A DNA stretch of 64,000 nucleotides from Deltaproteobacteria bacterium (GCA_005879535.1 VBKI01000053.1:124001-188000); one strand, 5' to 3'. Counted from the stretch's first letter, positions 26,502 to 35,992 are shown. Notes: generated by a model from the sequence alone, not told the origin. Program-made: numbers and translations.

Positions 26502-27932
26502 ATGAAGAAGAGCGCGATCGTCGCCGCGGCGCTGCTGCTCCGCTGCCACACGCTCCCGCCGGAGCTGCTGCCGCCTCCCTTCGGGCCGGATGGCCCGAAG
26601 CCGCCGCGCCTCTTTTTTCCCACCGGCCTCGCGGTAGCCAGCAACGGCCTTCTCGTCGCGAACGGCAACTTCAACCGCGCGTTCGAGGCAGGCACCGTCG
26701 TCCAGATCTCGGGCGGCTACATCGACTCGCTCCTGAAGAGCACCATCGACTGCGACGTCGATCCCGCCACCCTCGATCAGGCGACCAAGGATGCCTGCTA
26801 TCCGCAGATCCTCCCCGCCGAATTCATCGGGTCGGCGATGATCGGCAACTACGCCGGACCGCTCGCGCTGAGCTCCGACCATACGGCCGTCTTCACCGCC
26901 TCGCGCGATACCGCCACCATCAACGCCGTGCAAGTCAGGGCGACCGCCCGCCCGGATGGAACCCTCGGCTGCCTCCCCAACGCCGGCAACGACGCAACCC
27001 GGGACTGCCGCAAGGGCATCATCGATCTCACGGCGGCGGGCCTCGACGGCCCGTACACGGTCATTCCGGGCGACACGATCCCGCCCGGGACCGGATCCCC
27101 CCTCGACGTCCTCTTCGTCTCGTCGATCGTGCCTCACATCGAGACCATTATCTCCGGCACCCCCATCACCACTACGTCGGTCGCAGCCCTGAGCATGCAG
27201 GACCCTTCGCAGCTCCTCTTCCAGATGCGGGCGGGGTCGCAGTTCGTCGCGGGCGGATTCGGCGTCGGACCCATGGTCTTCGACCGATCCCGTCGGCGTC
27301 TGTACCTCGGCGGTTGCTTCCAGCGGTCGTCGGCCTTCGGTTCCGGCGAGCCCGGCACCGGTCTGTGCTCCGGAATCAGCAACAACTATCTCCGGATCAT
27401 CGACGTCGACGCGGGCTCCGCGGCGGATCCGGATCTGATCGACCTTCGGCCGGACGTGCAGAGCATCAACACGACGCAGCTGCTGCTCGACACGCCCGGA
27501 GGTCCGGCCACGCCCTCATCGCCGATCACGACGCTCTGGGCCACCATGCGTGCCCCGGACACGTTGGTCGTGATCGATCTTCCGGCGCAGCCGTCCGTGG
27601 CGCCCCGGATCCGCGAGGTCATCCCGCTGCCCGCCTCTCCTGCCGACATGCTGCGGATCGATCGGGGAACGTCTCCGCCGCTGCTCGCGGTCGTTGCGGA
27701 GAAGATCGGCGCCGTCTCCATCGTGGATACCGGCAGATCGCAGGTCGTCGCACAGGTGGGACGCCTCGGCGACTCGCCGTTCAACATCGCGAGCGTCGAT
27801 TGTCCTTCGAAGCCCGGCTCCGCCTGCCTGGCAGTGAGCGTATTCCATGAGTGTCGCGTCGCCCTGATCGAAGTTCCCAAGGACGACCCTTCGCGATCCG
27901 CTCTGCGCGCGCTCGCCGGGAGCTGCCCGTGA
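26502..27932 (+). CDS. Hypothetical lipoprotein, beta-propeller-like
   Basis: A 476-residue secreted protein of unknown function. The short signal peptide MKKSAIVAAALLLRC has a lipobox-like cysteine at residue 15. The mature part contains repeated blocks such as FPTGLAVASNGLLVANG, GNYAGPLALSSDHTAVFTASRD and KIGAVSIVDTGRSQVVAQVG, which resemble YVTN/NHL propeller blades. Several cysteine pairs suggest periplasmic or surface location. Its stop overlaps the next start (TGATG); both lipoproteins are probably made together. Confidence 0.65.
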   Translation: MKKSAIVAAALLLRCHTLPPELLPPPFGPDGPKPPRLFFPTGLAVASNGLLVANGNFNRAFEAGTVVQISGGYIDSLLKSTIDCDVDPATLDQATKDACYPQILPAEFIGSAMIGNYAGPLALSSDHTAVFTASRDTATINAVQVRATARPDGTLGCLPNAGNDATRDCRKGIIDLTAAGLDGPYTVIPGDTIPPGTGSPLDVLFVSSIVPHIETIISGTPITTTSVAALSMQDPSQLLFQMRAGSQFVAGGFGVGPMVFDRSRRRLYLGGCFQRSSAFGSGEPGTGLCSGISNNYLRIIDVDAGSAADPDLIDLRPDVQSINTTQLLLDTPGGPATPSSPITTLWATMRAPDTLVVIDLPAQPSVAPRIREVIPLPASPADMLRIDRGTSPPLLAVVAEKIGAVSIVDTGRSQVVAQVGRLGDSPFNIASVDCPSKPGSACLAVSVFHECRVALIEVPKDDPSRSALRALAGSCP

Positions 27933-30232
27933 TGACGCGTGCGTCGCCGCTGATCGCCGCCGTGGCCGTTGTCGCGTGCACCTCGAATCCGTTCAACGTC
28001 GCAACCGGCGAATTCACGGCACCCTCGGGCCTGGCCGCAACCGCAGCCGGCGACCGCGACCTGCTCTTCGTCGCCAATACCGGGCGCGACGGCCTGCGCG
28101 CCCTGCAGCTCTGCAATGCGCCGCTGTTCCTGGACGGCGGAGTGGATCCGGCGGACACGTGCCCGAAAAGCGCGCACGCCCAGTTCATCCCTGCGCCCAT
28201 CCGCCTGTTCCCGGCGTTGATCGAGACCGGCGACCGGCCGTTGCGCGTCGCCGGCGTCCGGCTGAACCGCAGCAGCGACGCAAGCGCCGCCGGCGTCGCC
28301 CTCGTGGCCGGCGCCGGTTCCTCGCTGGCGGTCGTCGATGGGCGCAGCCTCGTCGATACGCAGACGACAGGGACTGCGCCCAAGGCTGTCCTCCAGTTCG
28401 ACCTCGGTCAGGGGGCGGACGGCGGAACTCCGGCGGACGGCGGCACCCCCGTCGCCACGGCCGCCGAGACGGTGGACGTCGTCGCCGCCAATCCCCTCGA
28501 TACCCGGTTCGACTTGGAAACCGGGGCTGCCACCGTCACCGCGTTCGCCGCGACCCGCTCCGAGCTGGTGGTGTTCGACGTGACTCTCGGCGCGGACGGA
28601 TTCGCTCAGTTTTCCAGCGTCCGCAGATGCACGCTCGATCCCGTGGTGCCCACCCGGCTCGCCGTCGTGCCCGGCAGCGCTGCGCAGGTCTACGTCGCGG
28701 ACGGCGCTGGAGACGGCGTCGTCGCCATCCAGACGAGCAGCGTCCTGGCAAGCGGAGGCGCTTGCGTCATGGACCGCATCAGCGCGGGCGGCCGGAGCGT
28801 CCGCTCCATCGCCTTGAGCCCGCCTTGGTACGACCAGGACGACAGCGGCCAACCCCGGACGCGCGCGGCGGGCGAGCTGCTGCTCATGGTCCTCCAGCCT
28901 GCGATGGTACAACCCGGACAGAGGGCCGATCCCGGCGGGGTCCTCGTCGCAGGGACGGGGCTGGGACTGGTGCCGAAGGGGATCGTTCCCATTCCGCCGT
29001 TCGACCCGGCCAAGGAAGTCGCGGAACCGATGCGGCCGCTCTCGCTGCCCAACCCCGGCGGACTGTTCAACGAAGGCGCTTTCCTCCGCGCCGTGAAGCC
29101 GAAAGCGGCGCCGGAGGCGCCGGACCTGACCGCCTGCCCCACGGCCCCGTGCACACCGCTCTCCATCGGCCAGCCTCCCGGCGCGGCGCCGGTGTTGTTC
29201 CCGTTGCTCGCAGCGGTGAGCTGTAGTGACGGCGTCACGTATTTCATCGACGTTGCCAACCGGCGCTTCGTGAACCAGAACAAGTACGCCCAGCCGGGTG
29301 ACCTCGGAATCCTGCCGATCGTCAGCGTGCCGGTGTTCGCGGGGGTCGGCTCGGCGGCCTCCACGCCGCCTTCTCTCACCCTCGACGCGACCAAAATCGA
29401 ACCCGGCGTCACGCGCGGCTCGTCCTGGCGGGTGGTCTGGCACGCCGCGATTCCCGGCCTTGAACGCCGCGGCGGCACCATCAAGCCGGTGGACAGCGAT
29501 ACGCTCCGGTTCACCGTAACGCTGCCCAATCTCAATCTTTTTCGCGACGACCCTGCGATCGCGCTCGCTGTCGGCGACGTCGTCTCGCTGGCCGGGTACT
29601 CGATCGGGACCGATAACTCTGCCGCCTGTCAGACGGTGGTGAGCTCGGAGTCGACGCCCCGCCGGTTCGAGCTGAACATCAAGGACGTGCAGCCCGATCA
29701 CCTCGACCTTCAAGTATTGCCGGACAACGGGGCGACGCTCGGCTTCCATCCGCAAGGATGCAGCGCATTCGGGGCCGTGGCCGAGGTCCGGACGGCCCGC
29801 ACGCAGCCCTGGCTGGTGTTCGACGGCAACACCGTCAAAGGCCGCGTGAGAGACGACGGAACGTTCGACGCGCATCAGCCGCGTTTCGACTACCCGCTCT
29901 CTGCGTACGGACGGACGGCTACGGACGTTCCCCCAGCTCCGATCGCTTCACGCGATCTGGCGTTCTCGCTCCTGATCTCCGGGCCTATTCCGGATACCCC
30001 GCAAGAGGCCGGCTCGCAGTTCATCTGGAGCTTCACCAGCGGGCTCTCACCGGTGGCTTACGGAGACCAGGTCCACACGACGCCGGGGTTTGCAACAGCG
30101 GTGTACGGATACAGCTCCCGCCGGACACAAAACCTGGCCTTCACCTCGGTGACCGGAATGGACGAAGTGCTCCAGGCGGATCCCTTCTTTCTCAACTCCA
30201 CCACGACGGTCGGGCTGGTCGCTTACCGGTAG
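27932..30232 (+). CDS. Hypothetical lipoprotein, large
   Basis: A 766-residue secreted protein of unknown function. The signal peptide MTRASPLIAAVAVVACTS ends in a lipobox cysteine at about residue 16. Propeller-like segments (APSGLAATAAGDRDLLFVANTG; VPTRLAVVPGSAAQVYVADG) occupy the first half. The C-terminal half is beta-rich, with RRFELNIKDVQPDHLDLQVL and a conserved-looking end. The overlap TGATG with the preceding lipoprotein gene and the similar blade motif suggest two parts of one envelope structure or paralogues. Start chosen at 27932 for the signal peptide. Confidence 0.65.
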   Translation: MTRASPLIAAVAVVACTSNPFNVATGEFTAPSGLAATAAGDRDLLFVANTGRDGLRALQLCNAPLFLDGGVDPADTCPKSAHAQFIPAPIRLFPALIETGDRPLRVAGVRLNRSSDASAAGVALVAGAGSSLAVVDGRSLVDTQTTGTAPKAVLQFDLGQGADGGTPADGGTPVATAAETVDVVAANPLDTRFDLETGAATVTAFAATRSELVVFDVTLGADGFAQFSSVRRCTLDPVVPTRLAVVPGSAAQVYVADGAGDGVVAIQTSSVLASGGACVMDRISAGGRSVRSIALSPPWYDQDDSGQPRTRAAGELLLMVLQPAMVQPGQRADPGGVLVAGTGLGLVPKGIVPIPPFDPAKEVAEPMRPLSLPNPGGLFNEGAFLRAVKPKAAPEAPDLTACPTAPCTPLSIGQPPGAAPVLFPLLAAVSCSDGVTYFIDVANRRFVNQNKYAQPGDLGILPIVSVPVFAGVGSAASTPPSLTLDATKIEPGVTRGSSWRVVWHAAIPGLERRGGTIKPVDSDTLRFTVTLPNLNLFRDDPAIALAVGDVVSLAGYSIGTDNSAACQTVVSSESTPRRFELNIKDVQPDHLDLQVLPDNGATLGFHPQGCSAFGAVAEVRTARTQPWLVFDGNTVKGRVRDDGTFDAHQPRFDYPLSAYGRTATDVPPAPIASRDLAFSLLISGPIPDTPQEAGSQFIWSFTSGLSPVAYGDQVHTTPGFATAVYGYSSRRTQNLAFTSVTGMDEVLQADPFFLNSTTTVGLVAYR

Positions 30233-30272
30233 GGCTGTTCCCGACTCGCCCGGTCCGCTACACTGGCGAGCG

Positions 30273-30989
30273 ATGAACGATCAGGGCGCGAAGACGGCGC
30301 GCACGCTGCTCATCGCCGACCATCTCTGGGAGGCGTTCAGCAGCATGGCGATGGAGATGGGCAGCGAGCGCGACTCGCTCATCAATCAGGCGCTGTACAC
30401 GTTCGCCCGGCTCAACGGGTTCCTCGTCGCCTCGGATCTGGCGAACCTCGGCGTCGTCCCCCGAACGGCGCTGACCGACTCCGGCCGGCTCCGCATCGCT
30501 CCGCCGGCGGAGGACACGCACGAGATGGCGGCAGGCGGCATGTCCCTGAGGGTCGGGGCCAGCGGCGAGGCGCCGTCGTTCGAGGAAGAAACCGCGGACG
30601 CGGCGCCAACGAGCCTGGATCTGCCGAACGTCGGCGGCGGCCTGCGGACCCGCGCGGCGATCGTCAGCGCGCATCCACGGGATCCGTCGCACGCTGCTCC
30701 AGCCGGCCGCACGCTGGTGCTCCTGGCCGGCGACGGGCACGAGCTGGAGCGCGTCCGCAAGGATCGCTTCCTCATCGGACGCGGCAAGCATTGCGACCTC
30801 GTGATCAACTCCGGCAAGGTGAGCCGCGAGCACGCGGCCATCGTCCGCGAGGGAAATTCCTGGTTCATCGAGGACCTCGGCTCGTCGAACGGAACCTGGT
30901 TCGACAAGCGCCGGCTGACGCGGCGCGAGATCCAGGAAGGCGACGAGTATTACGTCTGCGCGGAGAAGCTCCGCTGCACATTCAATTAG
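30273..30989 (+). CDS. FHA-domain protein
   Basis: A 238-residue soluble protein. Residues ~10-50 (LIADHLWEAFSSMAMEMGSERDSLINQALYTF) form helices resembling a ribbon-helix-helix or ParG-like DNA-binding unit. A variable acidic/Gly-rich region follows. Residues ~145-235 are a forkhead-associated domain that binds phosphothreonine, with FLIGRGKHCDLVI, KVSREHAAI and DLGSSNGTWFD. It precedes the tad pilus genes and may integrate kinase signalling with pilus assembly. A TACACT hexamer ends 8 nt before the ATG. Confidence 0.85.
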   Translation: MNDQGAKTARTLLIADHLWEAFSSMAMEMGSERDSLINQALYTFARLNGFLVASDLANLGVVPRTALTDSGRLRIAPPAEDTHEMAAGGMSLRVGASGEAPSFEEETADAAPTSLDLPNVGGGLRTRAAIVSAHPRDPSHAAPAGRTLVLLAGDGHELERVRKDRFLIGRGKHCDLVINSGKVSREHAAIVREGNSWFIEDLGSSNGTWFDKRRLTRREIQEGDEYYVCAEKLRCTFN

Positions 30990-31014
30990 CCGGACGCCGC
31001 AGGCGCACCGGCTA
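30987..31014 (+). repeat. Hairpin spanning the FHA-gene stop codon and the gap to cpaA
   Basis: TAGCCGG (30987-30993) pairs with CCGGCTA (31008-31014), with an inner CGCC/GGCG stem. The TAG is the stop of the FHA gene and the GTG start of the prepilin peptidase follows the right arm directly. The plan resembles the dispersed repeats (TAG stop plus hairpin) though the sequence differs, so relation is uncertain. Confidence 0.45.
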
Positions 31015-31512
31015 GTGGACGGTCTCCTCAGCGAATTCACCGCAGCGCCGGTGCAAGCGAAGATCGCCGTGGCCGACCTCGCCCTCGCGCTCACAATCAG
31101 CGCCGTCACGGATCTACGCGAACGCCGCATCCCGAACGCCGTCACCTATCCCGCGCTCGCCGTTGCCGCCGCCTGCGCCATCTCGCTCGGCGGCCTCCCG
31201 CTCCTGCTGGAATCCGCCGTGGGCGCCCTCGTCTGCGCCACCCCCCTCACGCTCGCCATGTGGCGCGGCTGGATGGGCGCCGGCGACGTCAAGCTGATGG
31301 CCGTCGCCGGCCTCGTCTCCGGCACCGCCGCCGGCTGGAGCTTCTCCCTGATCGTCCTCCTCGACGTCGCCGTCGCCGGCGGCGCACAAGCACTCCTCTG
31401 GCTTCTCGCGGCGAAGGCCCGCCGGCGCGATCGCCCCAAGGCCGTCCCCTACGGACTCGCCATCGCCGTCGGGACGACTTGGGCATTCCTGACCGGAGCC
31501 CCGCTCTTTTGA
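31015..31512 (+). CDS. cpaA: Prepilin peptidase, CpaA/TadV type
   Basis: A 165-residue integral membrane aspartic protease of the A24 family that removes the leader from Flp-type prepilins. The two catalytic aspartates lie in AVTDLRERRIPNAVTYPAL and GWMGAGDVKLMA (the GxGD motif). About five membrane helices are predicted and there is no N-methyltransferase domain, as expected for TadV. The start is GTG at 31015-31017. No pilin gene is visible in the window. Confidence 0.85.
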   Translation: MDGLLSEFTAAPVQAKIAVADLALALTISAVTDLRERRIPNAVTYPALAVAAACAISLGGLPLLLESAVGALVCATPLTLAMWRGWMGAGDVKLMAVAGLVSGTAAGWSFSLIVLLDVAVAGGAQALLWLLAAKARRRDRPKAVPYGLAIAVGTTWAFLTGAPLF

Positions 31513-31555
31513 CCGATGGCGTCTCTGCCCGCCGGATGTCACGCTGCGTCCGGTC

Positions 31556-33001
31556 ATGGGAAGTCTGCCGCTTCTCGCCGTGCTCCTCGCCACCGCCGCG
31601 GCACCCCCGGAGGGCGCTGTCATCGCCCTCGGCGTCGGGCAGCAAAAGGTGATCCAGCTCGGCAACGTCGCGCGCGTGGCCATCGGCGAGCCGGAGATCG
31701 CCGACGTGAAGCAGGTGGGCGGCGGAAGCGAGCTCTTGATCACGGGCATGGGCGAGGGCCGCACCTCGCTGCTCGTCTGGCGCGCGAACGGCACCCGCCT
31801 CAGCTACGCCGTCGTGGTGCGCAGGCAGGACCCGAAGGAGCTGGTGAGCGAGATCCGGGCGCTCCTCGGAGACCGCGAAGGCGTCCAGGTGCGGATCGTC
31901 GGCGAGCGCGTGGTGCTGGAAGGCGAGACGCTCACCGGCGACGACTACGACCGCGTGCAGCAGGTGGTACAGCTCTATCCGTCGGTGAAATCGTTCGTGC
32001 GGCCGAGCGGAAACGCGAAGCGGCTCGCCGCCGAGGCGTTGAACCGCGTCCTGCAGAGAAACGGGCTGGCCGCGGTCTTCGCGACCGTACTGGGGAACGC
32101 GCTGGCGCTGGAAGGGTCGGTGGACTCGAAGGAAGATCTGCGCAGGCTCGAGTTGCTCACCCGCGCCGCCGCGGAGAAGGTGGAGAACCTCGTCACCATC
32201 AGCGCGAAGAGGATGATCCTTGTCGAGGTGGATTTCGTGGAGGCGAGCTCCGGCTCGAGCAAAGCGGTCGGCATCAAACCGCCTTCGGCGTTCGTCTCCA
32301 CCGGAGACGGCGCATCGGCAACCGTCAGCATCGTCCGGCCCATCCCGGGGCTCGATTCCGGACAGACGCAGAAGTCCGCCAGCCTGACCGTGAACGCGGG
32401 CGCGGCAACCGATTTTTCCGCGGCGGCGCGCTTCGACCAGGGCGCCGTCCGCGTCCTCAGCCGGCCGAGGCTGGTCTGCGCCAGCGGCGAGAAGGCGGAG
32501 TTTCTCGCCGGAGGCGAGATCCCGGTGGTGATGGTCACGCAGAACCAGTCCGCGGTCGAGTTCAAGAAGTTCGGCATCCTGCTGCACATCACGCCGACGG
32601 CGGACCGCGCCGGCCACATCACCGTGGAGATCCACGCCGAAGTGAGCGACGTCGACCGCAGCATCTCGGCGCGCGCGAACGGATTCGACCTGCCCGGGCT
32701 GCGGGTCCGCGAGGTGAAGACGAACGTGACCGTGAACGACGGCGAGACCATCATCCTCAGTGGGCTGTACAATTCGGCCGAGGACAAGGAAGTGTCGAAG
32801 GTCCCGCTGCTCGGGCACCTTCCCATCCTCGGGGAGCTGTTCAAGAGCCGCAGCTTCATCGAGCGCAGGACGGAGCTGGCCATCTACGTGACGCCACGGC
32901 TGCTCGCGCCAGCGAGCGAAAAGGCGAAAGAGATGATCGACGGCGCCCGCAAGCTCTACAAGGACGCTGAGGACTCGGTGTCCTTCTCGATGTTCGACTG
33001 A
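31556..33001 (+). CDS. cpaC: Type II/IV secretin, CpaC/RcpA family
   Basis: A 481-residue outer-membrane secretin that should form the pore for a tad pilus. It starts with a signal peptide (LLAVLLATAAAPPEG), then an N-domain binding region typical of the pilus formation N-terminal domain (residues ~25-95; VARVAIGEPEIADVK), a BON-like domain (about 98-165), and the secretin core (about 285-455; VRVLSRPRLVCASGEKAEFLAGGEIP, VKTNVTVNDGETIILSGL and PLLGHLPILGELFKSR). The C-terminus overlaps the next ATG by one base. Confidence 0.88.
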   Translation: MGSLPLLAVLLATAAAPPEGAVIALGVGQQKVIQLGNVARVAIGEPEIADVKQVGGGSELLITGMGEGRTSLLVWRANGTRLSYAVVVRRQDPKELVSEIRALLGDREGVQVRIVGERVVLEGETLTGDDYDRVQQVVQLYPSVKSFVRPSGNAKRLAAEALNRVLQRNGLAAVFATVLGNALALEGSVDSKEDLRRLELLTRAAAEKVENLVTISAKRMILVEVDFVEASSGSSKAVGIKPPSAFVSTGDGASATVSIVRPIPGLDSGQTQKSASLTVNAGAATDFSAAARFDQGAVRVLSRPRLVCASGEKAEFLAGGEIPVVMVTQNQSAVEFKKFGILLHITPTADRAGHITVEIHAEVSDVDRSISARANGFDLPGLRVREVKTNVTVNDGETIILSGLYNSAEDKEVSKVPLLGHLPILGELFKSRSFIERRTELAIYVTPRLLAPASEKAKEMIDGARKLYKDAEDSVSFSMFD

Positions 33002-34098
33002 TGAGCGCCGCCTGGATCCGAAGGATGGTCCTGCCTCCCGCGGCGGCTTTTCTCCTGCAGCGCGCGCTGCTCGCCGCCGTCGCCTGGGCGCACGGCTTCG
33101 ATCCGTTTGCGGCGGAAACCTGGTCCCGCTGGGATTCGACGTACTATCTGCAGATCGCGTCGAGCGGTTATCTGCCGCTCGAACACTGCCGCCCCGAAAC
33201 GCACTACCCGGCCGACGCCTGGTGCGGCAACGCAGCCTGGTTTCCTGGCTACTCCTGGCTCGTCGCGGCCGTCGCGCATCCGCTCGGTCTTTCACCGGCC
33301 ACTGCTGCTGTCTGGATCAGCGCCTTGGCGCAGCTCGCTTGCCTCATTCTCGTCTGGGTGCTGCTCGACGATGCCCGCCGGTGGCCTCCATTGGCCTTCG
33401 CTGCCTTCTTTCCCGGCAACGTCTACATGGCGGCAGTGTTTCCGGTCTCGCTGTGCGCGCTCGCCCTGCTCTGCTGCATCCGGCTGAGCTGGTCCGGGAT
33501 GTTCAAGCGAGCGGCGCTTGCGGCAGCGGCGGCAGCCGCGTGCTACCCCACCGGGGTCCTGCTTGCGCCAGTGGTCGGGCTCTGGGCGCTTCTGCATCGC
33601 CGCTGGCACGCGACATGGGTCGTGGCGGGGGCTCTCGGCGGACTTGCGGCCGTGGTCCTGGTCATGCGGGTCCAGACCGGCGCCTGGGACGCTTTCGCCC
33701 TGGTGCAGGCCAAGTACGCATACAGCGGCAATCTTCTCGACTCCCTGGGCGCGCGGCTCAAACCGCTGGTGAATCCAAGGTATCGGGACGAGAAGGGCTT
33801 CGTCACCGGGCTGCAAACGCTTCTTTCAGCCGTCATGGTTCTCTTGCTCGCCTCCCAGGAACTGCGCCGGCGCTGGCCGGAACGGAGCTCTCTCGTTGCC
33901 CTCTGCATGGGGACATTCTGGATGACACCGCTGATGCTGGGCGGGCGGCTCTCGCTGTATCGTTCCGACGCCCTTCTTCTTCCCGCGGTGCTCCTGTTTC
34001 CGGCGTTGCCGCGCAAGGTCCAGCTCGCCTTCGTCGGCGCCGCGTTCGCCCTCTCTTTCCCGATGGCCGCGATGTTCTTTCGCGCCGTGCTGGTATGA
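33001..34098 (+). CDS. Membrane glycosyltransferase, GT-C type (PIG-V-like)
   Basis: A 365-residue polytopic membrane protein with about nine hydrophobic helices. The motif RWDSTYYLQIASSGY near residue 40 matches the W-D-x3-Y-x2-I-A-x2-G-Y element of GT-C mannosyltransferases of the PIG-V group, where the aspartate is catalytic. A lipid-linked sugar donor is assumed from family knowledge. It sits between the secretin and CpaF, where tad clusters do not normally carry such a gene, so it may glycosylate pilin or be a chance insertion. Start overlaps the cpaC stop (TGATG). Confidence 0.65.
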   Translation: MSAAWIRRMVLPPAAAFLLQRALLAAVAWAHGFDPFAAETWSRWDSTYYLQIASSGYLPLEHCRPETHYPADAWCGNAAWFPGYSWLVAAVAHPLGLSPATAAVWISALAQLACLILVWVLLDDARRWPPLAFAAFFPGNVYMAAVFPVSLCALALLCCIRLSWSGMFKRAALAAAAAAACYPTGVLLAPVVGLWALLHRRWHATWVVAGALGGLAAVVLVMRVQTGAWDAFALVQAKYAYSGNLLDSLGARLKPLVNPRYRDEKGFVTGLQTLLSAVMVLLLASQELRRRWPERSSLVALCMGTFWMTPLMLGGRLSLYRSDALLLPAVLLFPALPRKVQLAFVGAAFALSFPMAAMFFRAVLV

Positions 34099-34131
34099 TT
34101 GCAAACTCGTCGATTCGAGGGGGCCGCCAAC

Positions 34132-35877
34132 ATGTCATTCAGCGTGATCCTGACCGAGAAAGGCGGCTCCACGCAGCGGCTCGACTTCGACGCCGAAGAG
34201 ATCACCATCGGGCGCGTCGACGAGAACGACATCTGCCTGCCCAAGGGAAACATCTCCAAGAAGCACACGCGGATCGTGGTCAAGGACGGAAGGATCATCG
34301 TTCTCGATCTGAAGTCCACCAACGGCACGTACGTGAACGGCAAGAAGCTCGCCGGCCCACAAGTGATCTCGCCCGACGACAAGGTCTACATCGGCGATTT
34401 CATCCTCAACGTCGAGCCGCCCGACCTGGAACCGGCGCCGACCAATGGCGAGCCGCAGGACGGCGACGCGATGGCCGAGATGCCGACGATGACGCCGGCC
34501 CGGCCGCACTACGTCGCCAGCGAGGCGACGCACCGGGACGGCCAGCCGCAACCGCCCCCGAAGGCAGCTCCGCCGCCACCGGTGCAGGGAATTTCGCCCG
34601 TCGGCGATGACGGCCGCACGCTGCAGCTCGCTCACGACCGCCTGATCGAAGCGCTCGACCTGCGCCGTCTGGACCTCGACGCGCTGGGATCGGACGAGCT
34701 GTGGGAGAAGAGCGAGGCTGCCCTCCGGCAGATCGTCGCGCGCATGGACCAGACGGGCGAGCTCGATCCGCACGTCGACCGCGAGCAGCTCGTCCAGGAC
34801 GTCCTCAACGAGGCGCTGGGACTGGGCCTCCTCGAGCCGTACCTCGCCGACGACACGGTGAGCGAGATCATGGTGAACGGCCCGAATCAGGTGTACGTCG
34901 AGCGCGAGGGATGCCTGGAGCGGGTGGAGAAGGCATTCAGCTCTGCCCAGGCGGTTCTGGCCGTGATCGAGCGCATCGTCGCTCCGCTCGGCCGGCACGT
35001 CGACGAGTCGTCGCCCCTGGTGGATGCGCGGCTTCGCGACGGGAGCCGGGTCAACGCGATCATTCCCCCTCTCGCGCTGAAGGGACCCTGCCTCACCATC
35101 CGCAAGTTCAAGCGCGAGCTCCTGACGATGGAGCACCTGATCGGGTACGGAACGCTGACGCCGCAGATCGCGCAGTTCCTCGACACCTGCGTGAAAGTGC
35201 GGCGCAACCTGGTGATCTCCGGCGGCACCGGGTCGGGGAAGACTACTCTATTGAATATCTTGTCCGGGTGCATCCCCGAGCAGGAACGGATCGTCACCAT
35301 AGAGGACGCCGCCGAGCTGCAGCTCGCGCAGGAGCACTGGATCCAGCTCGAGTCGCGGCCGCCGAACATCGAAGGCAAGGGGCAGATCACCATCCGGGAC
35401 CTGGTGCGCAATGCGCTGCGGATGCGGCCCGACCGCATCGTCGTCGGCGAGTGCCGGGGCGGGGAAGCGCTGGACATGCTCCAGGCCATGAATACGGGAC
35501 ACGACGGCTCGCTCACCACGCTGCACGCGAATTCCACCCGCGACGCGCTGGCCAGGATGGAGACCATGGTGCTGATGAGCGGCATGGACCTGCCGGTGCG
35601 CGCCATCCGCGAGCAGATCGCGAGCGCGGTCCATCTCGTCATCCAGCAGACGCGCTTCGCCGACGGCTCGCGCAGGGTGACCGCCATCAGCGAGGTGTCC
35701 GGCATGGAGATGGACGTCATCACCATGCAGGACATCTTCCAGTTCCAGCAGGAAGGGTTCGACGACCAGGGCGCGGTCGTCGGGCGGTTCGTGCCGACCG
35801 GATTCGTTCCCCGTTTCTACGACGACCTGCAGCGCCGCGGGATTCCCGTCGACATGGACGTCTTCGGGGAACGCTGA
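34132..35877 (+). CDS. cpaF: FHA domain fused to CpaF/TadA secretion ATPase
   Basis: A 581-residue cytoplasmic motor ATPase. Residues ~1-95 form an FHA domain (ITIGRVDENDICLPKGNIS and DLKSTNGTYVNG), followed by a Pro-rich linker. From about residue 155 the CpaF part begins, with the N-terminal helical domain (LGLLEPYLADDTVSEIMVNG), Walker A in ISGGTGSGKTTLL, the Asp box and the RNALRMRPDRIVVGECRG segment. It powers tad pilus assembly. The FHA fusion is common in myxobacteria. The ATG at 34132 follows GGGGG as ribosome-binding sequence. Confidence 0.92.
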   Translation: MSFSVILTEKGGSTQRLDFDAEEITIGRVDENDICLPKGNISKKHTRIVVKDGRIIVLDLKSTNGTYVNGKKLAGPQVISPDDKVYIGDFILNVEPPDLEPAPTNGEPQDGDAMAEMPTMTPARPHYVASEATHRDGQPQPPPKAAPPPPVQGISPVGDDGRTLQLAHDRLIEALDLRRLDLDALGSDELWEKSEAALRQIVARMDQTGELDPHVDREQLVQDVLNEALGLGLLEPYLADDTVSEIMVNGPNQVYVEREGCLERVEKAFSSAQAVLAVIERIVAPLGRHVDESSPLVDARLRDGSRVNAIIPPLALKGPCLTIRKFKRELLTMEHLIGYGTLTPQIAQFLDTCVKVRRNLVISGGTGSGKTTLLNILSGCIPEQERIVTIEDAAELQLAQEHWIQLESRPPNIEGKGQITIRDLVRNALRMRPDRIVVGECRGGEALDMLQAMNTGHDGSLTTLHANSTRDALARMETMVLMSGMDLPVRAIREQIASAVHLVIQQTRFADGSRRVTAISEVSGMEMDVITMQDIFQFQQEGFDDQGAVVGRFVPTGFVPRFYDDLQRRGIPVDMDVFGER

Positions 35878-35992
35878 GGACGCATCTCATTCGCTAAGCC
35901 GCCTTCGGCGGCCGCGACTGTCGATCCGACACGGTTCGCACACCATCTTCCGCGCCTACCATGCCCTGCCCCACCTCTCCACCCGGCAGGGA

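Noticed and set aside
35898-35912. GCCGCC-TTCG-GGCGGC hairpin upstream of polA as a further copy of the 52-nt repeat
   Set aside because: It lacks the outer TAGCCGC/GCGGCTA arms and the TTTGCGGCTA 10-mer; similarity is limited to a generic GC hairpin.
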